A stretch of DNA of 64,000 nucleotides from Quercus robur. Taxonomy: Eukaryota > Streptophyta > Magnoliopsida > Fagales > Fagaceae. The position numbers and the translations under genes are program-made. The notes under the pieces were generated by a model, which saw nothing but the letters and a program-made list of their open reading frames with translations, made no database searches and was not told the origin of the DNA. Below are positions 23,849 to 37,000 of this stretch, in pieces (the stretch's first letter is position 1; every line of letters begins with the position of its first letter). Location of the stretch: NCBI RefSeq assembly GCF_932294415.1, contig NC_065543.1:44166277-44230276 (forward strand). Direction: 5' to 3'.

Positions 23849-24799
23849 ATAGAATTCTACTCTAATTTAATCTAAGCGTATATATATGTGAAACTTCTTC
23901 CTTAAAACTTAAACCCCGGCTTTTACCCCACACCTCACAAATACTTATACTTATTCTTAGTGCACATCTTAAAATGTGTATTACTAATCTAAACCATTAA
24001 ATAGTTCCATTTCTTGGTGAATGGAACTACTAAGACCATCACAAGCCCATGATTTTTTTTTTTTTTTTAAAGAAACAAACACACACGGGACATTAGTTGC
24101 ACTTAATTGTAGTAACAAGTATCTCTCTCTCTCTCTCTCTGTGAATCTGTAAGAGGCAAACTCGAAATTATAATATGTTGGAATGAACATTCTACCGTGT
24201 AATTCATTTCATGAACCTCCAAATTCTTCCTTACTAACTTTCTTATAGACTTGTTTTATTATTATTATTATTATCAACATACGCTATTAGGCCTATTCAA
24301 GACCCGACCGGCACTAACAAAACCAGCTGGTGCCAATCCAAACCAGTCATTTCAGGGCTCTACTATAGGTGTCTGGCGTGGTGGTCGGCGGTATTTTGGA
24401 GGTACCAAAGACAGCCAACATGATTAGCAGTTGCTGTTTTTACACTTTAAAAAGAACCTATAAAAAAATGTTGTTCGAGATTTCAGTTTAAAAAACTACC
24501 TATAATTTTTTAAAAATATATGTAACACCTCAAGGTTTTGTTATCTCTATAAAAGAAAAGCTAATGCTTAATTAAACTATGTCATTTTGGACTTGATATT
24601 AACATCAAGTCTAAAATGATGTTGTTTTAGTATCAGATTATTATAAAAATAAATAAATAAAATCATACAACTTCATTTTAACATATAAGCCACTAAGCTT
24701 TATACAAAGTCGTTTCAATTTGAACCATTAGGTTAGATTTAATTAGGTCATATCAGACATTCACCCTCTCTCTTGTTAGCCTCCCTAAAACAAGTCTCC

Positions 24800-24842
<43 letters not shown>

Positions 24843-26567
24843 TTCCATCGTTTGCTCCCACAATCCTCTATTGCTAGATGCCACTATTCTCAAAGTTTCC
24901 CGTTCTCCTCTGTCCTCTTTGTCACAACTATTTTTAATTAAAATTTTCTATAAATGGTTTTGATACTCAATCCCTACTATGCTCCTCCTTGCAATGCTTT
25001 CTAACAGGTTCATTTGTGTATTCTATTTTCAACTGTTTTGTTTTTATCTTTTATGGGTTGGGTTTTGTCTTTATTATTTGTTTTTACTTTTTTTGTGATT
25101 TGAAATGGGATGTTTTTGAGAGAAAGATTGTGAATTTGTGTCTTTTTTTGTGTGGAATATTTGGATTTTCAATGACTATGATATGGTTTAGGGTGTTGAC
25201 TACACTGTGTCTAGTTTCAGAGAAAATTGAAGAATAACCGAACTAACTACATCGAACCATTACGGTTCACCACACCTTTTATAGACCGATTTTCACCCCT
25301 CCACAAGTGAGGTACAATTAGGCACGAGGGAAAACTACCTGGTAGCCGGTAAGTGTAGTGTAAAATATACATATATGTATATATAATAAAAAACTGGTTG
25401 CACCACACCGTGTACAAACCTAGCCATTATTTATTTTGTGTGACGAATAGGTACAATAATTAGCTGTAAGTCCAAGGACTCCATGAACACCAACACCGCC
25501 ACAGCAAATATCAATAACGATGATTATGATAATAAATGTTGCGTCGATGCACAAAAAGAGTACCAAGAAGGTTAGTAGGTGACTACTAGATAACATAGAG
25601 GAAAAGTGATGGTTGTACTCAAACCTTTATACCAGATTGAAACTGAGCTTTCCATGTCCTTGGCTGATACAAAAAGAAATGCAGTTCAAGATAGTCTCAT
25701 GCATTTAGTAACGATGGATGGATCAAAGCTTTTAAGTATCCAAGAAGGCATGCATCAAGAAGAACTCACCCAGTCTCCTATGCTTTTCCATGCAGATGAG
25801 TTGTGTTCTTGATCACTGAATTCTTTGTGAAACCATCTATGAGTACTGTTATCTGCAGCAATTTGTCCAATCAAACTGCAAAGAGAAAATTGGCTTTTTA
25901 AAAAATTTAATTCGTTTGATTTTGAAAATCCTAACAAAGTGAGACATATACATGCACACGATGGTTGTTTAAATCTTACCCTTCTCCAAAGTTGTAAATT
26001 TCATGGGACATCTTGAAAAAGAGCTCAGGTTGCAGTCCAAGTTGAGGATCAAAGTTTTTGTGAACATATGAGGCGGTCCCAGAATCAAAGTCAGCTATTG
26101 GTTCAACAAAGTTGCAGAAGCCATCCTCCCATGCCAGCATCCTGAGCATATTGGCCGTGAAGCTTTACTTTAGTGCCTTATATATTGCATAAGAAAGTGC
26201 ACAAACTAAAAAGGAGAGAAGAGTGTAACTTTGACTGAGTACCAGTTCCTCTTATTTATTCTTGATCTGTTTTTTGCTACTCCTTGGAATCCCCAACTGT
26301 TAAAAATACACAAGGGTTTAAAAGCAGAGAATATGAAAAAGCCTTGCAATTAATTTGGAATCATGATCATATTATCGTTTTTGTCTTCCTGGTAGAGACA
26401 AAACTCACTTTTAAATGTGGTGATGCTTACTTGGGTGGAGGATAATTTCTAGGTAAGATTCTCCAAAAGACTGCATAAACCCATTGAGAGTTCTCTTGTA
26501 TACACAAGCTTCTCAATGTGTGTTGAAGGAGATGGGTGATAGGTATTGGAGCTAAGTATTCCTCCAT
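23101..26567 (-). CDS. MYC/MYB N-terminal-domain regulator (RSS3-like group, no bHLH)
   Basis: Seven exons with GT-AG borders and matching phases: 26567-26431, 26296-26243, 26141-25980, 25875-25770, 25663-25625, 23695-23639, 23544-23101 (999 bases, 332 residues). The N-terminal two thirds is a bHLH-MYC_N domain: HTLRSLC, QWVYAVFWRILPRNYPPPK, LAWEDGFCNF, PELFFKMSHEIYNFGEG, GQIAADNSTHRWFHKE, PRTWKAQFQSGIK, AVKEGVLQLGAVNKV. This matches Arabidopsis proteins such as At3g15240 and At1g60060 (often mislabelled WNK-related) and the wider group containing rice RSS3. The C-terminal part (about 185-332) is Ser/Pro/His-rich and low in complexity, with a conserved-looking SSLEALLSKLPSVVP patch. No basic or HLH region follows, so it probably acts as a nuclear adaptor rather than by binding DNA. 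Intron 5 (1.9 kb) may hold a transposon. Confidence 0.92.
24288..25422. mobile_element. Possible hAT-type element in an intron
   Basis: The left end (TAGGCCTATTCAAGACC) and the reverse of the right end (TAGGTTTGTACACGG) look like a diverged pair of the TAGG.TGT.CA hAT termini seen at 17257 and 28923. The flanking 8-mers match at only four of eight positions, so this is weak. It lies in the large intron of the RSS3-like gene. A CT microsatellite is at about 24808-24839. Confidence 0.3.
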
Positions 26568-26935
26568 CAAGCCTCAAATATTGATACCTCTCTGTCGTTT
26601 GTGTCTAAAGAGGAAATTCTATTATCAAAAGGAACTTCTACATTTATATCTCAACATTTTTGTCTCTTTGAGCTATCCCTGTTCATTTCCTCCCTAGTGA
26701 ACTTTCCCTTCATCATTTTCATTTCTTCATCATGTAGAGAAAGAATATCGTGTGGTGTTGAGGATAAGGGCATTTACTATCTGGTGTCAGTAATCTTATG
26801 TATTATTTTTATAATTATGCATATGTTATTATTGTTTGTATTGGAGGGAAGGTGTTCACACCAAAATAATGATGCACCCTCTCACACAAGATTTCATATT
26901 CATGTCTCCTAGAGAATTGGTTTTAACTTCCATGC

Positions 26936-27856
26936 CATAGTTAGTAAAATACGGCACGTGTACATTACGGTAAGTATACAGACGGATATAATTCGGCATC
27001 TTTAAGAAAAGTACATTTCAAAAATTTGGCAGAAAAATACGGAAACGGAGAAATAACGATACGCGTATAGTACGTGTATAATACGTTTATTATTAAAAAA
27101 ATCGCCATTTAAAATACGGAAACATTTGTCATAGAGCAATACTACATCCACAATATTTTCACAATAATTTTACAACAAATCCTAGATAGCTATTAGTGAT
27201 ATTAATGGTGACTCAAATTAGAACCATTAATAACTTATCACTTAAAATTTGTTATAAAATTACTGTGGACGAAGCATTACTCTGTCAAATACTTTCTTTT
27301 TTAAATTTATTTATGAAAATATACTTCTTTTTAAATAAATACAATAATTTTTATATTGCATAAGATTCTCACCAATTTAATTTTAAATAATCTATTTAAT
27401 ATAAAAACTGTTTTTTTAGAAATAAACACACACACAAGGGATTCAACAGACGTTAATAGCAACATTATTAAGTACTAATTGATATTCATTCAAAAGCATA
27501 ATTGAATTATTAGCTATCATTTATTGCAATTTTTTAGGAATTGTTTAATTGCTTATTGCTATATTTTAGGAATTGTAACAAAGGATAAGTGTTTCACTCT
27601 TTTAAGGCTATTTCTTAGGAATTGTTTAATCATTTATTGTTGTAGTTGACTTCAACTTTTTCTCTTTAGTATTTTATGGCCCGTATGTTTTTGCAGTTTA
27701 TAACTTTTGTGCGTTACAAACGGAAATGAAACTCTCATTCCAAAATAACGCGTAATTTATCGTACAGTTGGAAACAAATCGACAAACGGGAGTTTTATTA
27801 ATTGTTACGTACGTACGCGTATTTTACATGTAACATACGCATAATTACCAACTAGG
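26936..27856. mobile_element. hAT-type non-autonomous transposon with a MITE inside
   Basis: 921 bases flanked by a perfect 8-base duplication TTCCATGC (26928-26935 and 27857-27864). The ends pair as inverted repeats: CATAGTTAGTAAAATACG on the left and, reversed, CCTAGTTGGTAATTATGCG on the right. The interior is unusually rich in TACG/CGTA (ATACGG, GTACGTGTA, ACGTACGTACGCG). A MITE sits at 27133-27283. No protein. Confidence 0.8.
27133..27283. mobile_element. MITE with inverted ends, nested in the hAT element
   Basis: 151 bases, left end AGAGCAATACTACATCC and reversed right end AGAGTAATGCTTCGTCC. Relatives are at about 14300-14345 (partial) and 60150-60325, sharing AACTTATCACTTAAAATTTG-like and TTGTGAAAATATT-like blocks. 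Confidence 0.65.
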
Positions 27857-27864
27857 TTCCATGC

Positions 27865-28922
27865 AGCTAGTTTCTTTAGCGAAGGGATGTATTGGGTATT
27901 GATTCTCACACATTTTTTATTGTACACCATCTATACATATTATCTATTTCACATTTTAAATGTAAACATAAAAAATTTGATTATTGTGCATGAAATTATA
28001 TACGTTGTGTGTATACAAAGTATACATTAATGAGCGTAAGAGAGCAATTATGGATTTTTATTTTATGTCACAAGGATATATCCAGTGGCAAAGCCATATT
28101 TTATTTCCAGGGTTGCCAATTCATAAAATTACATATATTTTTTAATTTTTTATTCTGTAAAAATTACAAGGAGGAGAAATTTTTAAAAGTTAGGATGGCC
28201 CTTCCCTTCCTTCGTTTGCTAGTAAATATATCACACTTCTCACACATTGGATTTGATCTTCTCTTTGGACGCTTCTTACTTCTTAATTACGTTGATGGGA
28301 TTGGGATGCAAAGGATTAAGCTTGATCATATGCTCAGGGTGACATTTTAGTTATAGAACCAAGGTTTGGGAGTACTAATGCAAGACAATGAACTCTCCAA
28401 AGGGAACTTGATGTTTGAGGAAACAAAAAGAACAAAATGATAGGACTTAGGAATCACTATTTCACTACCAAAGTAATGAAAACAGAACTTAGGAATCATT
28501 ACCCAGGATAACTTGGAATCACTACCAAGCATGAGATAAAGAGAAGAACCCTAACTTCATTAGCCGATGATCTACAGTCCACAATAGTAAGTCCTGGGAT
28601 GACCTTTAATTTAATAGGCTCGTGAAATTACATCAAACATAGAAACATAAATAAACTCAAATGAGATTACATAAGTTATGGAAATAAAATCAAATCCCTC
28701 CAATAACATTAATCAACGTCAATCACCATAAATCAGGTCTAACGAAATTAATCAAACATTAACAGTTCCAATATGTTATTTGCACCAGAAACTCTATACA
28801 GCAACACCATCAAATTGACCCATCACAGAGTCTATTTTCTCCCCCCCCCCCCCCCACCCCCCTTTTTTTTCCCTTGGAAGCTGCTTACCTCAAAGCCTTG
28901 CAAAAGCAAATGTAGACACATA
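27865..28922. other. Intergenic, no gene seen
   Basis: AT-rich with short open frames that match nothing. A 15-base C tract is at 28841-28855. Confidence 0.4.
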
Positions 28923-29379
28923 TAGGGGTGTCCAACCCACCCGCCCAACCCAACCCGCCACCACCCGATCCGATTGCTCCGGTGGTCGGACGTGGGTCCC
29001 AACCCCAACGGGATGATTAAGGTTCTCCTCTTTCAAAACCCATAAAACTTGACCCACCCAAAATACATCGATTTCGCCAACTTTTCAAACATTCTAGACT
29101 AGATCTGTTGAGATCTCGTCGAAATCTAGTACAGATCCTTCAAGATTCGATAAATTCTCGTTGTTATCCAACGAAATCTAAGTCATATCTCGATGGATCC
29201 AGACAAATCTCGGCCCAAGTGACAAAATTCAAAACCAACTACTACAACCAAACACTTGACAAGACTCAAACCGGCCGATCTAACAAGTCTTCCAGGTCAA
29301 TTTCGGATTACGTTTTTATCCATCCGAAGTTTTCGGTTTAAGTCCAGATTGGCACAAACCCGTCCCATGAACAGCCCTA
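28923..29379. mobile_element. hAT-type non-autonomous transposon
   Basis: 457 bases from TAGGGGTGTCCA to, reversed, TAGGGCTGTTCA, related in ends and in CGGGT/ACCCG-rich interior to the element at 17257. The flanking 8-mers GACACATA and GATGCATA match at six of eight positions and differ by transitions only, as in an aged target duplication. Confidence 0.65.
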
Positions 29380-30925
29380 GATGCATATATTTGCAAGAAT
29401 AATATTAAAATCCAAATCAAGTTTATAGTAGAGAGAGAGAGAGAGAATAATAATGTATGTATAGAATCTTTCAGAGATTAGATAACTTGTAAGGTAGGCG
29501 GGGCCCTTTTGAAAGAAAATGAACTTTGCCTAGTGCCAAAAGAAAAGCGTGACAGACCATTATTTGATTTCACACTGACAAGCCAATAGGCATCAGCCAA
29601 GAAAGTATACTTACTGACAGTAAAATTTCTAAGGTAAAAGAGCCTATCATATCAAATTTGTCTTCCATCTCTTGATAATGACAGGCATTACTATTCAGCC
29701 CACGAGAGAAAGAAAGAATCAAAAAGACAACGCCTGTGTAAAAGTTTGTCACTTCTATTCTCAGAACAAAAAAAAAAAAAAAAAAGGTTGTCACTTCTTT
29801 TTAATCAATCTATCATAATGTGGAATATCAGTTCCTGTAGTTCTGCCTTCTGCGTATGACCCTTTTTTTATTTTTTAATGAGAGCATACGAGCAACTTGG
29901 GTGAACAGAAGTGTGATTTGAGCTGCAATTATATGAGGGCACTGAGCAATGTTTGTTTGCAGGAGTGGTGGCCAACCAAGAAAACTAATAGGTGAACTTT
30001 CTAGGGAAAAACAAACAAAACAAAAGTGATTGATGCATTTGATATGCACACAATTATACTAAACATCAACAAGAAGTTTATTCTTAAATAGTTTGCAAGG
30101 AACCGTGCAGGTGCGATGCTTCTCACCACATGCAAACAAGGGAATAATTATTTGTCGGATTTGTTATATTTGTGACTTAGTAGAGGGGGGGAAAAAGTAA
30201 AAAACTATTCATGGCAATAAAATTGCATTAGATGACAATATATTTGATCAGGATGGTAAGATTTAATTAGCAGGCCCATCCGAATGTCTCTGTAATGGAT
30301 TTGTTATCACTTATCATTATAAAATTGTACTTGTGTTACTAGGAATTGGATAAATTGTTTAGCTTTTGAATCAATCTTATTTATTTTTAGCGTATAAAGA
30401 TGTGTTTCTTTTAATTTGAATGTCATGTTTATCTTATAAAATCATTTATTTATATAGGTTGATGTTGAATAAGAAGGAAAACAAATTACTCTTTTTATGT
30501 TTTGATTTGTTCATTGTAAGGTGCTACACATAATGATTAGGGTCAAAGCTGCTCAATGCGTAAATTATCCAGAACTTGACTCTTATACCAATTAGGGTTG
30601 TCTAACCCTCCCGCCCCAACCAATTTTATCCAACTCGAAAACCAACCAACCCAATCCTATGGCAGACAGTGGCAAAGCCGATTTCAACCAACCCGACCAA
30701 TCTCTATCATCTAGATAGTGGAGATCCCATAGTTCCATTACTATCTCATGTAGTAGTTATTGATGTAACCACAAGTATCTCTGAATCTACAAACTCTTCT
30801 ATTTTTGTATCTGTTGCACGTGAATGTCCACTCAAGACTTCAAGAACACCTTTCTAAGGTTTAGACTCACAACTTAGTTGTAGACTAGTTGCAACAACTT
30901 CACTTTTGTTATCAAAGAATAATAC
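29380..30925. other. Intergenic; a partial hAT-like end near 30590
   Basis: A fragment starting TTAGGGTTGTCTAACCC at about 30592 resembles the hAT ends above, but no matching right end was found. No gene could be supported between here and 30925. Confidence 0.4.
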
Positions 30926-31067
30926 TAGGGACACAATCTTTATCACAACTTTTGCCACAACTTGCTCACGTGACAAGTCGTGAGTGGTGGAGTTGTGAAC
31001 TCACCACTTTTACTCCACCACTCATGACTTGCCATGTGAGCAAGTTGTAGCAAAAATTGTGTCCCTA
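30926..31067. mobile_element. Foldback MITE
   Basis: 142 bases forming one long hairpin: the left arm TAGGGACACAATC...CACAACTTGCTCACGTG and the right arm reversed, TAGGGACACAATT...CACAACTTGCTCACATG, continue into TGAGTGGTGGAGT on both sides. Both termini carry TA. Confidence 0.8.
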
Positions 31068-32793
31068 ACATTTTCCGTTACCAAAAGTTGAAATCACCAA
31101 GCTTCTAATTGCTCAACATGTGAATTATCCATAACTTGGCTCTAACACCACCATCAAGCTTAGCTTCTAGCCACTCAATGTTTGAACACCAAGCTTAGCA
31201 TCTGGTACTCGATGAGTGATATTGGTATTTGTGGCACACTTCACAACATAAAACAAAACTTGGTTTCATCAAAGGAAACCAATGTTGAAAGTGATATTTC
31301 ACTCAATAATAATAATATTTTCTAGCCTACTTTTCCAACATCAAACCATAAAATAAATGATATTATAAGATAAACATAACATAAAAAATTTATTTAAAAA
31401 AAAAAAAAAAAAAAAAAAAAGCTCATATTTGTTCATAGACTAATGTAACAATTTATCCATCCTTATTTAATTTATTTACCCAACTCCTAATAACAAAAAT
31501 AAAACTATAAAACAAGAAAAAGACACTTGAGTTCCAGTTTGCTAGAGTCTCAAGTGTATACAAAAAAAAAAAAAAAAAAAAAAAAGGTTTGTTTTGGAGA
31601 AAAACCCTTCAAACTCCTCATATATCATTTTATTGGATGTGAATTTTGAAAATCTAACCGTTGAATTGCATGTTCCTTATATTCTTAACATGCATATCAA
31701 ATTTTGTTCAAATCAGATGTTATTTACTATTTGATCAATAAACTTATTTCTTATACACAATTTTATATTACAAAAACTGGAAATTTAAACATTTAATTGA
31801 TGACATAGCAATTAATTTTTTATCTTTTTGAAATTTTGCAAACATGAAGGGTATAATAAGAACATGCAACATAACGATTACATTTTCAAAATTCACACTC
31901 AATATAAAAATATATGAAAACTTTGAAAGATTTCTCTCCAAACCTTTTTCCAAAGTCACATAACAATAACTATAGCTATAGCCTTGTTTATTACCACTAA
32001 GATAAAACTAAAGGGCCGCTTCAACCCTGAAGTCACTAACTGGCATGGTATCCAATATTAATCTGTGTTCAGATACATAAAAGTTGCAGTTCCTTTAGCT
32101 GACCCTTAATCACCTCAAAGGGCAAAAATATGTGACCAGTTCAAATTAGTTAGGCCATCCCACTGGACCACAAGTTTCAAGATATGGAGCCCAAAGTGGA
32201 CCTTCGATTAGTGTGCTTCCGTGAAATGAGCATCAAATATTTCACTCAGATTTCAAATAAGTCGTAGTCCTATACAACAGTGATGATGACCGATGATAAT
32301 GCGGGAACATGGCAATCATCCAAGGTCCTTTTGTAAAACATGAAAATCTATGATTTGCAGCTCTTGTGTGGTTGGACACACACAAGTGGTACAATCGTCA
32401 AGCAGGTACACTTCAAAAGAAATGCCAAACTGCAGTTGGGGTGATTCATATATATTGAACATTGGCAAACAAACAAGATATAGGCCCCTCCATGCCCGGG
32501 GGTAAAATATAGCCATAAAGGCCCCCATTTTTCATTCTCAAAAAAAAAAAACAAGATATAGGCCCCGGCCCATGACAGGCTTCTTTTTGAGTTTAGTGGT
32601 TGACATGGTAACACCAGAGCCCTTCAGCTGTGTACTAGTGTTTGAGGGGCAAGCTCTTCAACCTCAAAACTTGACCAGTGAAGATCTACAGCAACCATGA
32701 TACATGAAGGACCGACATGGGCTACTAAACCCAGCACCTAATCCATTCACTATTAACATGTGACGAAATTTGTCATATGAGAGCCTTGCTTCC
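31068..32793. other. Intergenic, no gene seen
   Basis: Two long A tracts (about 31394-31420 and 31562-31585) but no poly-A-tailed element could be delimited. Short frames match nothing. Confidence 0.35.
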
Positions 32794-32795
32794 TT

Positions 32796-32935
32796 TTTCC
32801 TTTTTCCTTTTTTCACATAATACTAAATCTCACTAATTAAATTTAAGATAAACTCACCATTTATGTTTCCTTTTTCCTTTTTTCACATAATACTAAATCT
32901 CACTAACTAAATTTAAGATAAACTCACCATTTATG
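32796..32935. repeat. 70-bp tandem duplication
   Basis: A 70-base unit (TTTCCTTTTTCC...TCACATAATACTAAATC...CACCATTTATG) occurs twice in tandem with about one difference. Confidence 0.85.
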
Positions 32936-33224
32936 TGTGAGAAGATAACATTGCTCCCAAAGTTTTAAATAATTTTCCATAAGAAAGACTGCAAGCCTTT
33001 TTTGATCATATAAAATCATATATACCTCGTCAAAATTGTTTAATACAGAACATCTCCAATGTTATGAATTTTTTAAAATGCTCTCATTTGAAGTTCCTTA
33101 TTCAAATCCTAACCTGTTGGAGTTCAACTAAAGATACTTGCACTACTTCATCTAGGACAATTGCTATATTCAAGAACTAGTCATTCATGCAATAATTATC
33201 TTTGTAGAAAAAATCAAACAAATT

Positions 33225-33668
33225 AGGGATAATTACACTCTTTCACCCTAAACTATACCCTATTTTACAATTTACCCTCCAAAGTATCAAAATGCACGCT
33301 TGACCCCCTAAATTCATAACCCTGTAACACTTAACCTCCTACCATCTACTTTGGTGTTAAGTATACCAGAATTTAGCAATAAAAAACCAATTTACCCTCT
33401 ATCGGCTGTTTTGGAAAGAGGGGTAAATTGGTATTTTAATGCTAAATTTCATTAGACCTAAACCCAAAACAGACAGCGGCTGTTTTGGAAAGAGGGGTAA
33501 ATTGGTATTTTAATGCTAAATTTCATTAGACCTAAACCCAAAACAGACAGCAAAAGATTAAGTGTTACAAGGTTATAACTTTAGAGGGATAATCGTGCAT
33601 TTCGATAGTTCATGGGACAAAATGTAAAATGAGGTATAGTTTAGAATGAAAAAGTGAAAATTTTCCAA
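33225..33668. mobile_element. MITE with long inverted ends and an internal 74-bp tandem
   Basis: The left half (AATTACACTCTTTCACCCTA, AAACTATACCC, ATCAAAATGCACG, CTTAACCTCC) is matched in reverse by the right half (TTAGAATGAAAAAGTG, GGTATAGTTT, CGTGCATTTCGATAG). The unit beginning CGGCTGTTTTGG at 33403 is repeated perfectly at 33477 (period 74). The target duplication is not clear. Confidence 0.6.
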
Positions 33669-34080
33669 AAATCTGAGCCAACTTCTTTTCCATCTCATCT
33701 AGATTCCAAAATATATGGTATATTGCAAACTTCCTAAAAACCATTCAAATTACCAAATATTGTCTTATTTTCTGAAGACCTCATCTCAGCCATGCTTTAT
33801 ATTATAGCAATCGAGTGACCAAAGATAGAATCTAGAATCAGTTGTACATGGATGGAATGCCGCGAGCTTATTTAGTTACTCATCAGACATAGACTAATAG
33901 CACTCATTCTGGATCTCTCTGTAAGGTTATTTTATTCACCATAGCTAATATATTGGCATAAAATTGCATTTCAAATTTGCGTCAAATGAAGTTGTAGAAT
34001 AACATTGACTGTTGCTGACAGACAAAATCACCATCAGCTGGAGAGCTGGGGAGGCAGGAATCAAGAGCAGTTTACAGGGT

Positions 34081-37000
34081 CTATTTAGATCCCCAAGGAC
34101 TCTCCCCATAGTAGTAGGCAGTACCAACCATAAGTGCTACTGTAGCACCTTGGGCAACCACACGAGCTCTCATTAGCACCTGACCCAACTGAGAATTGCC
34201 TCTTCTGAAACTGACTAAGCCAGCTGTGAGCACACCAGCTGTCATAAGTGCACCTGAAATATTTACATCCATCAAACAAACAGATACTGAGTATTCATTG
34301 GAGAGAAAAAATAAAACATTTTAGGTAGTGATGAAAGGAAAGTGTGACATAAATGTTGAACTTCAGAAAGTCAGCTTATAAAACCAACAACACACAGCTC
34401 AAGAATTACATTTTAAAAACCAAAGCCAGGTAAAATTTATTTATCTTACCCCCGAAAAAAATCTGTGATGGTAAGTAAACATTAAAAGACCAACACAAAA
34501 ACATTGGAGAAAGAGAATCAACCAACAATCTAAAACGTATAACATTTAAGTGAACGGTTCCAACAAGCAAAGATTATGAAACCAGCAATCCAAAGACATA
34601 ACTAAACCCTTGAAAATCCAGTTGCTAAAAAATTCATTAAGAGGTCAGGTTCATGCCAGGTAACAATGAAGTCCAGTTGAAAACCCAGCCATAATCAGTC
34701 CAACACAGTTATACTACTGAATTTAAATGATATATTTGGTAACTAGCCCCAAATGCATTCAGTTTGTGTTAGAATTGAAATTAGAGTAGCAAAAAGTTAA
34801 AGAAAGCATAACATTATTTCAGCCTGTTAATAATGTGGATTAACCTGACTCCATTTATTAGCAAATCATTAATAGTGAGAGGATTTAGGCCAAATCTTGC
34901 TACCTATAGAAAATGATACTTCCCATGAAAAGTAGGGGTAGAAAAAAAGGGGGGGGTAGAGGAGACAAAAAACTCATAATACTCCTAGCCTACACTCCAC
35001 GAAAAAGAGTCTTCAGGTTGGAAGTTGGTAAAAGCAACAGTTAGCATTACATTTTTATGTCCAATTTACCATCCAAGATATGCATTGTACTGAATATCAA
35101 AGCCATTTTGCAAACCTAAGTGATCTATGTTTAGAGTAACATTCATAGACCTGAACAAATTGGGAAAGTCTTCCATTAGGTTACCATTACCACCCTAAAT
35201 GTCTTTCTAAAATTCACCTTCGAGATCAACTTTGAAGTTTGAAATACCACCCATTATGAAATTGATTAAAACATTTTGACATAGCTTCCAAATGGCCAAC
35301 CCCACAGCTTCCTTGAAGCTCCTTGGAAATCATTCCTCATCATACAACCATATTTCAACGCTAGAATAAACCCCCACAATCTGTCATTAACCAATCTCCA
35401 AAGCATTTCATTGCAAAAACATGAATCTTAGAGAAGCAATCAGAGGGTTAAAAAAAGGATTAATGGTATCCATGAAGCCCAACAAAGCTTCCAATTCCCA
35501 ATCAAGGACAGCCCTGAAAAAACATACATCCCAATGAAGGACCACATTAATGAACTTCATAAACTCAGCCACACTTGCCTCCTTATCTCAGCAGATTCCA
35601 AATAATGATGTATTCTGTAACTAACCCCAAATGCATTCAGTGTGTGTTAGAATTGAAATTAGAGTAGCAAAAAATTAAAGAAAGCAGAACATTATTTCAA
35701 CATGTTAATAATGTGGATTAACCTGACTCCATTTATTAGCAAATCATTCTAGCGAGCGGATTTATGCCAAATCTTGCTACCTATAGAAAATGATACTTCC
35801 CATGAAAAGAATGGTAGGAAGAGGGGGAGCGGGGTGTTTAAAGAGGAGGAGACAAAAAAAAATCAAAATATTCCTAGCCTGCACTCCACAAAAAAAGAGT
35901 CTTTTGAGTTGGAAGTTGGTAAAAGAGACAGTTATCCTGTTACATTTTCATGTCCAACTTACCATCCAGGATATGCAGTGTACTGAATATCAAAGCCATT
36001 TTGCAAACCAAAGTGATCTATGATTAAAGTAACATTCATAGTCCTGAACAAATTGGGGAAGTATTCCATTAGGTTACCATTACCAACCAAAATATCTTTC
36101 TAAAATTCACCTTCGAGATCAACTTTGAAGTTTGAAATACTACCCTTTATGAAATTGATTAAAACATTTTGATATAGCTTCCAAATGGCCAACCCCAAAG
36201 CTTCTTTGAAACTCTTTGGAAATCATTCCTCATCATACAACCATATTTCAACGCTAGAATAAACCCCCACAAACTGTCATTAACCAATCTCCAGAGCATT
36301 TCATTGTAAAAGCAATCAGAGGGTAAAAAAACAGACTAACACTGTTCTTAGGCAAGGAAATGGAACCCTGATGGACAACATAATACTTATAGGGATAAGA
36401 TAAAAATTGAAAGAAAATATTAGAAGACAAGAGAGAGAGAGGAGCATTGTGGATCAAGATCATAACAAACTAGCTGACCAAGGAAGCACAGATATGGGTA
36501 TAGGTACAACACAGTGACACAAGCAATTTCTGAAAAATTATAACATAAAACGGCCGGTACGACACCAATATGACACAGATACAACACAGGTACGGAACCC
36601 TAGAATGTGACATATGATTCAAATAGATACAATTCTCCACGAAGTATGCAGTCCAAAGCTCAGAGCAGTAAGCTTTCACAATGGAGTAAGACTATAATAA
36701 TTAATAACAATGGCAAAGAAATAAGTCAATAGAGAACTCAACCAGTAAAAAGAAAACCATAGGCAGATTACATAGAATACCACCGATTATACCCGAAAAA
36801 TATCGACAAAATATTTTCCAAATGACCAAGAACATTTCTAACATTAGAATTTAGAACAATCTAACAAATACACCCAAAACAAGACAAACCATCCCACACC
36901 CAGATAAAATTGCCTCAATCTGCACCAATTCTATTAGACCCACAAACTGAGACTTTCCCCCAATATCTCATACAAAGCTATCTCTTTTTCCTCTTATTTA

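Noticed and set aside
24288-25422. Firm call of a hAT insertion in the RSS3-like intron
   Set aside because: End similarity is suggestive, but the flanking 8-mers match at only four positions, so it is listed at low confidence only.
25606-25812. Plus-strand frame of 68 codons
   Set aside because: It is the antisense shadow of exons 4-5 of the RSS3-like gene.
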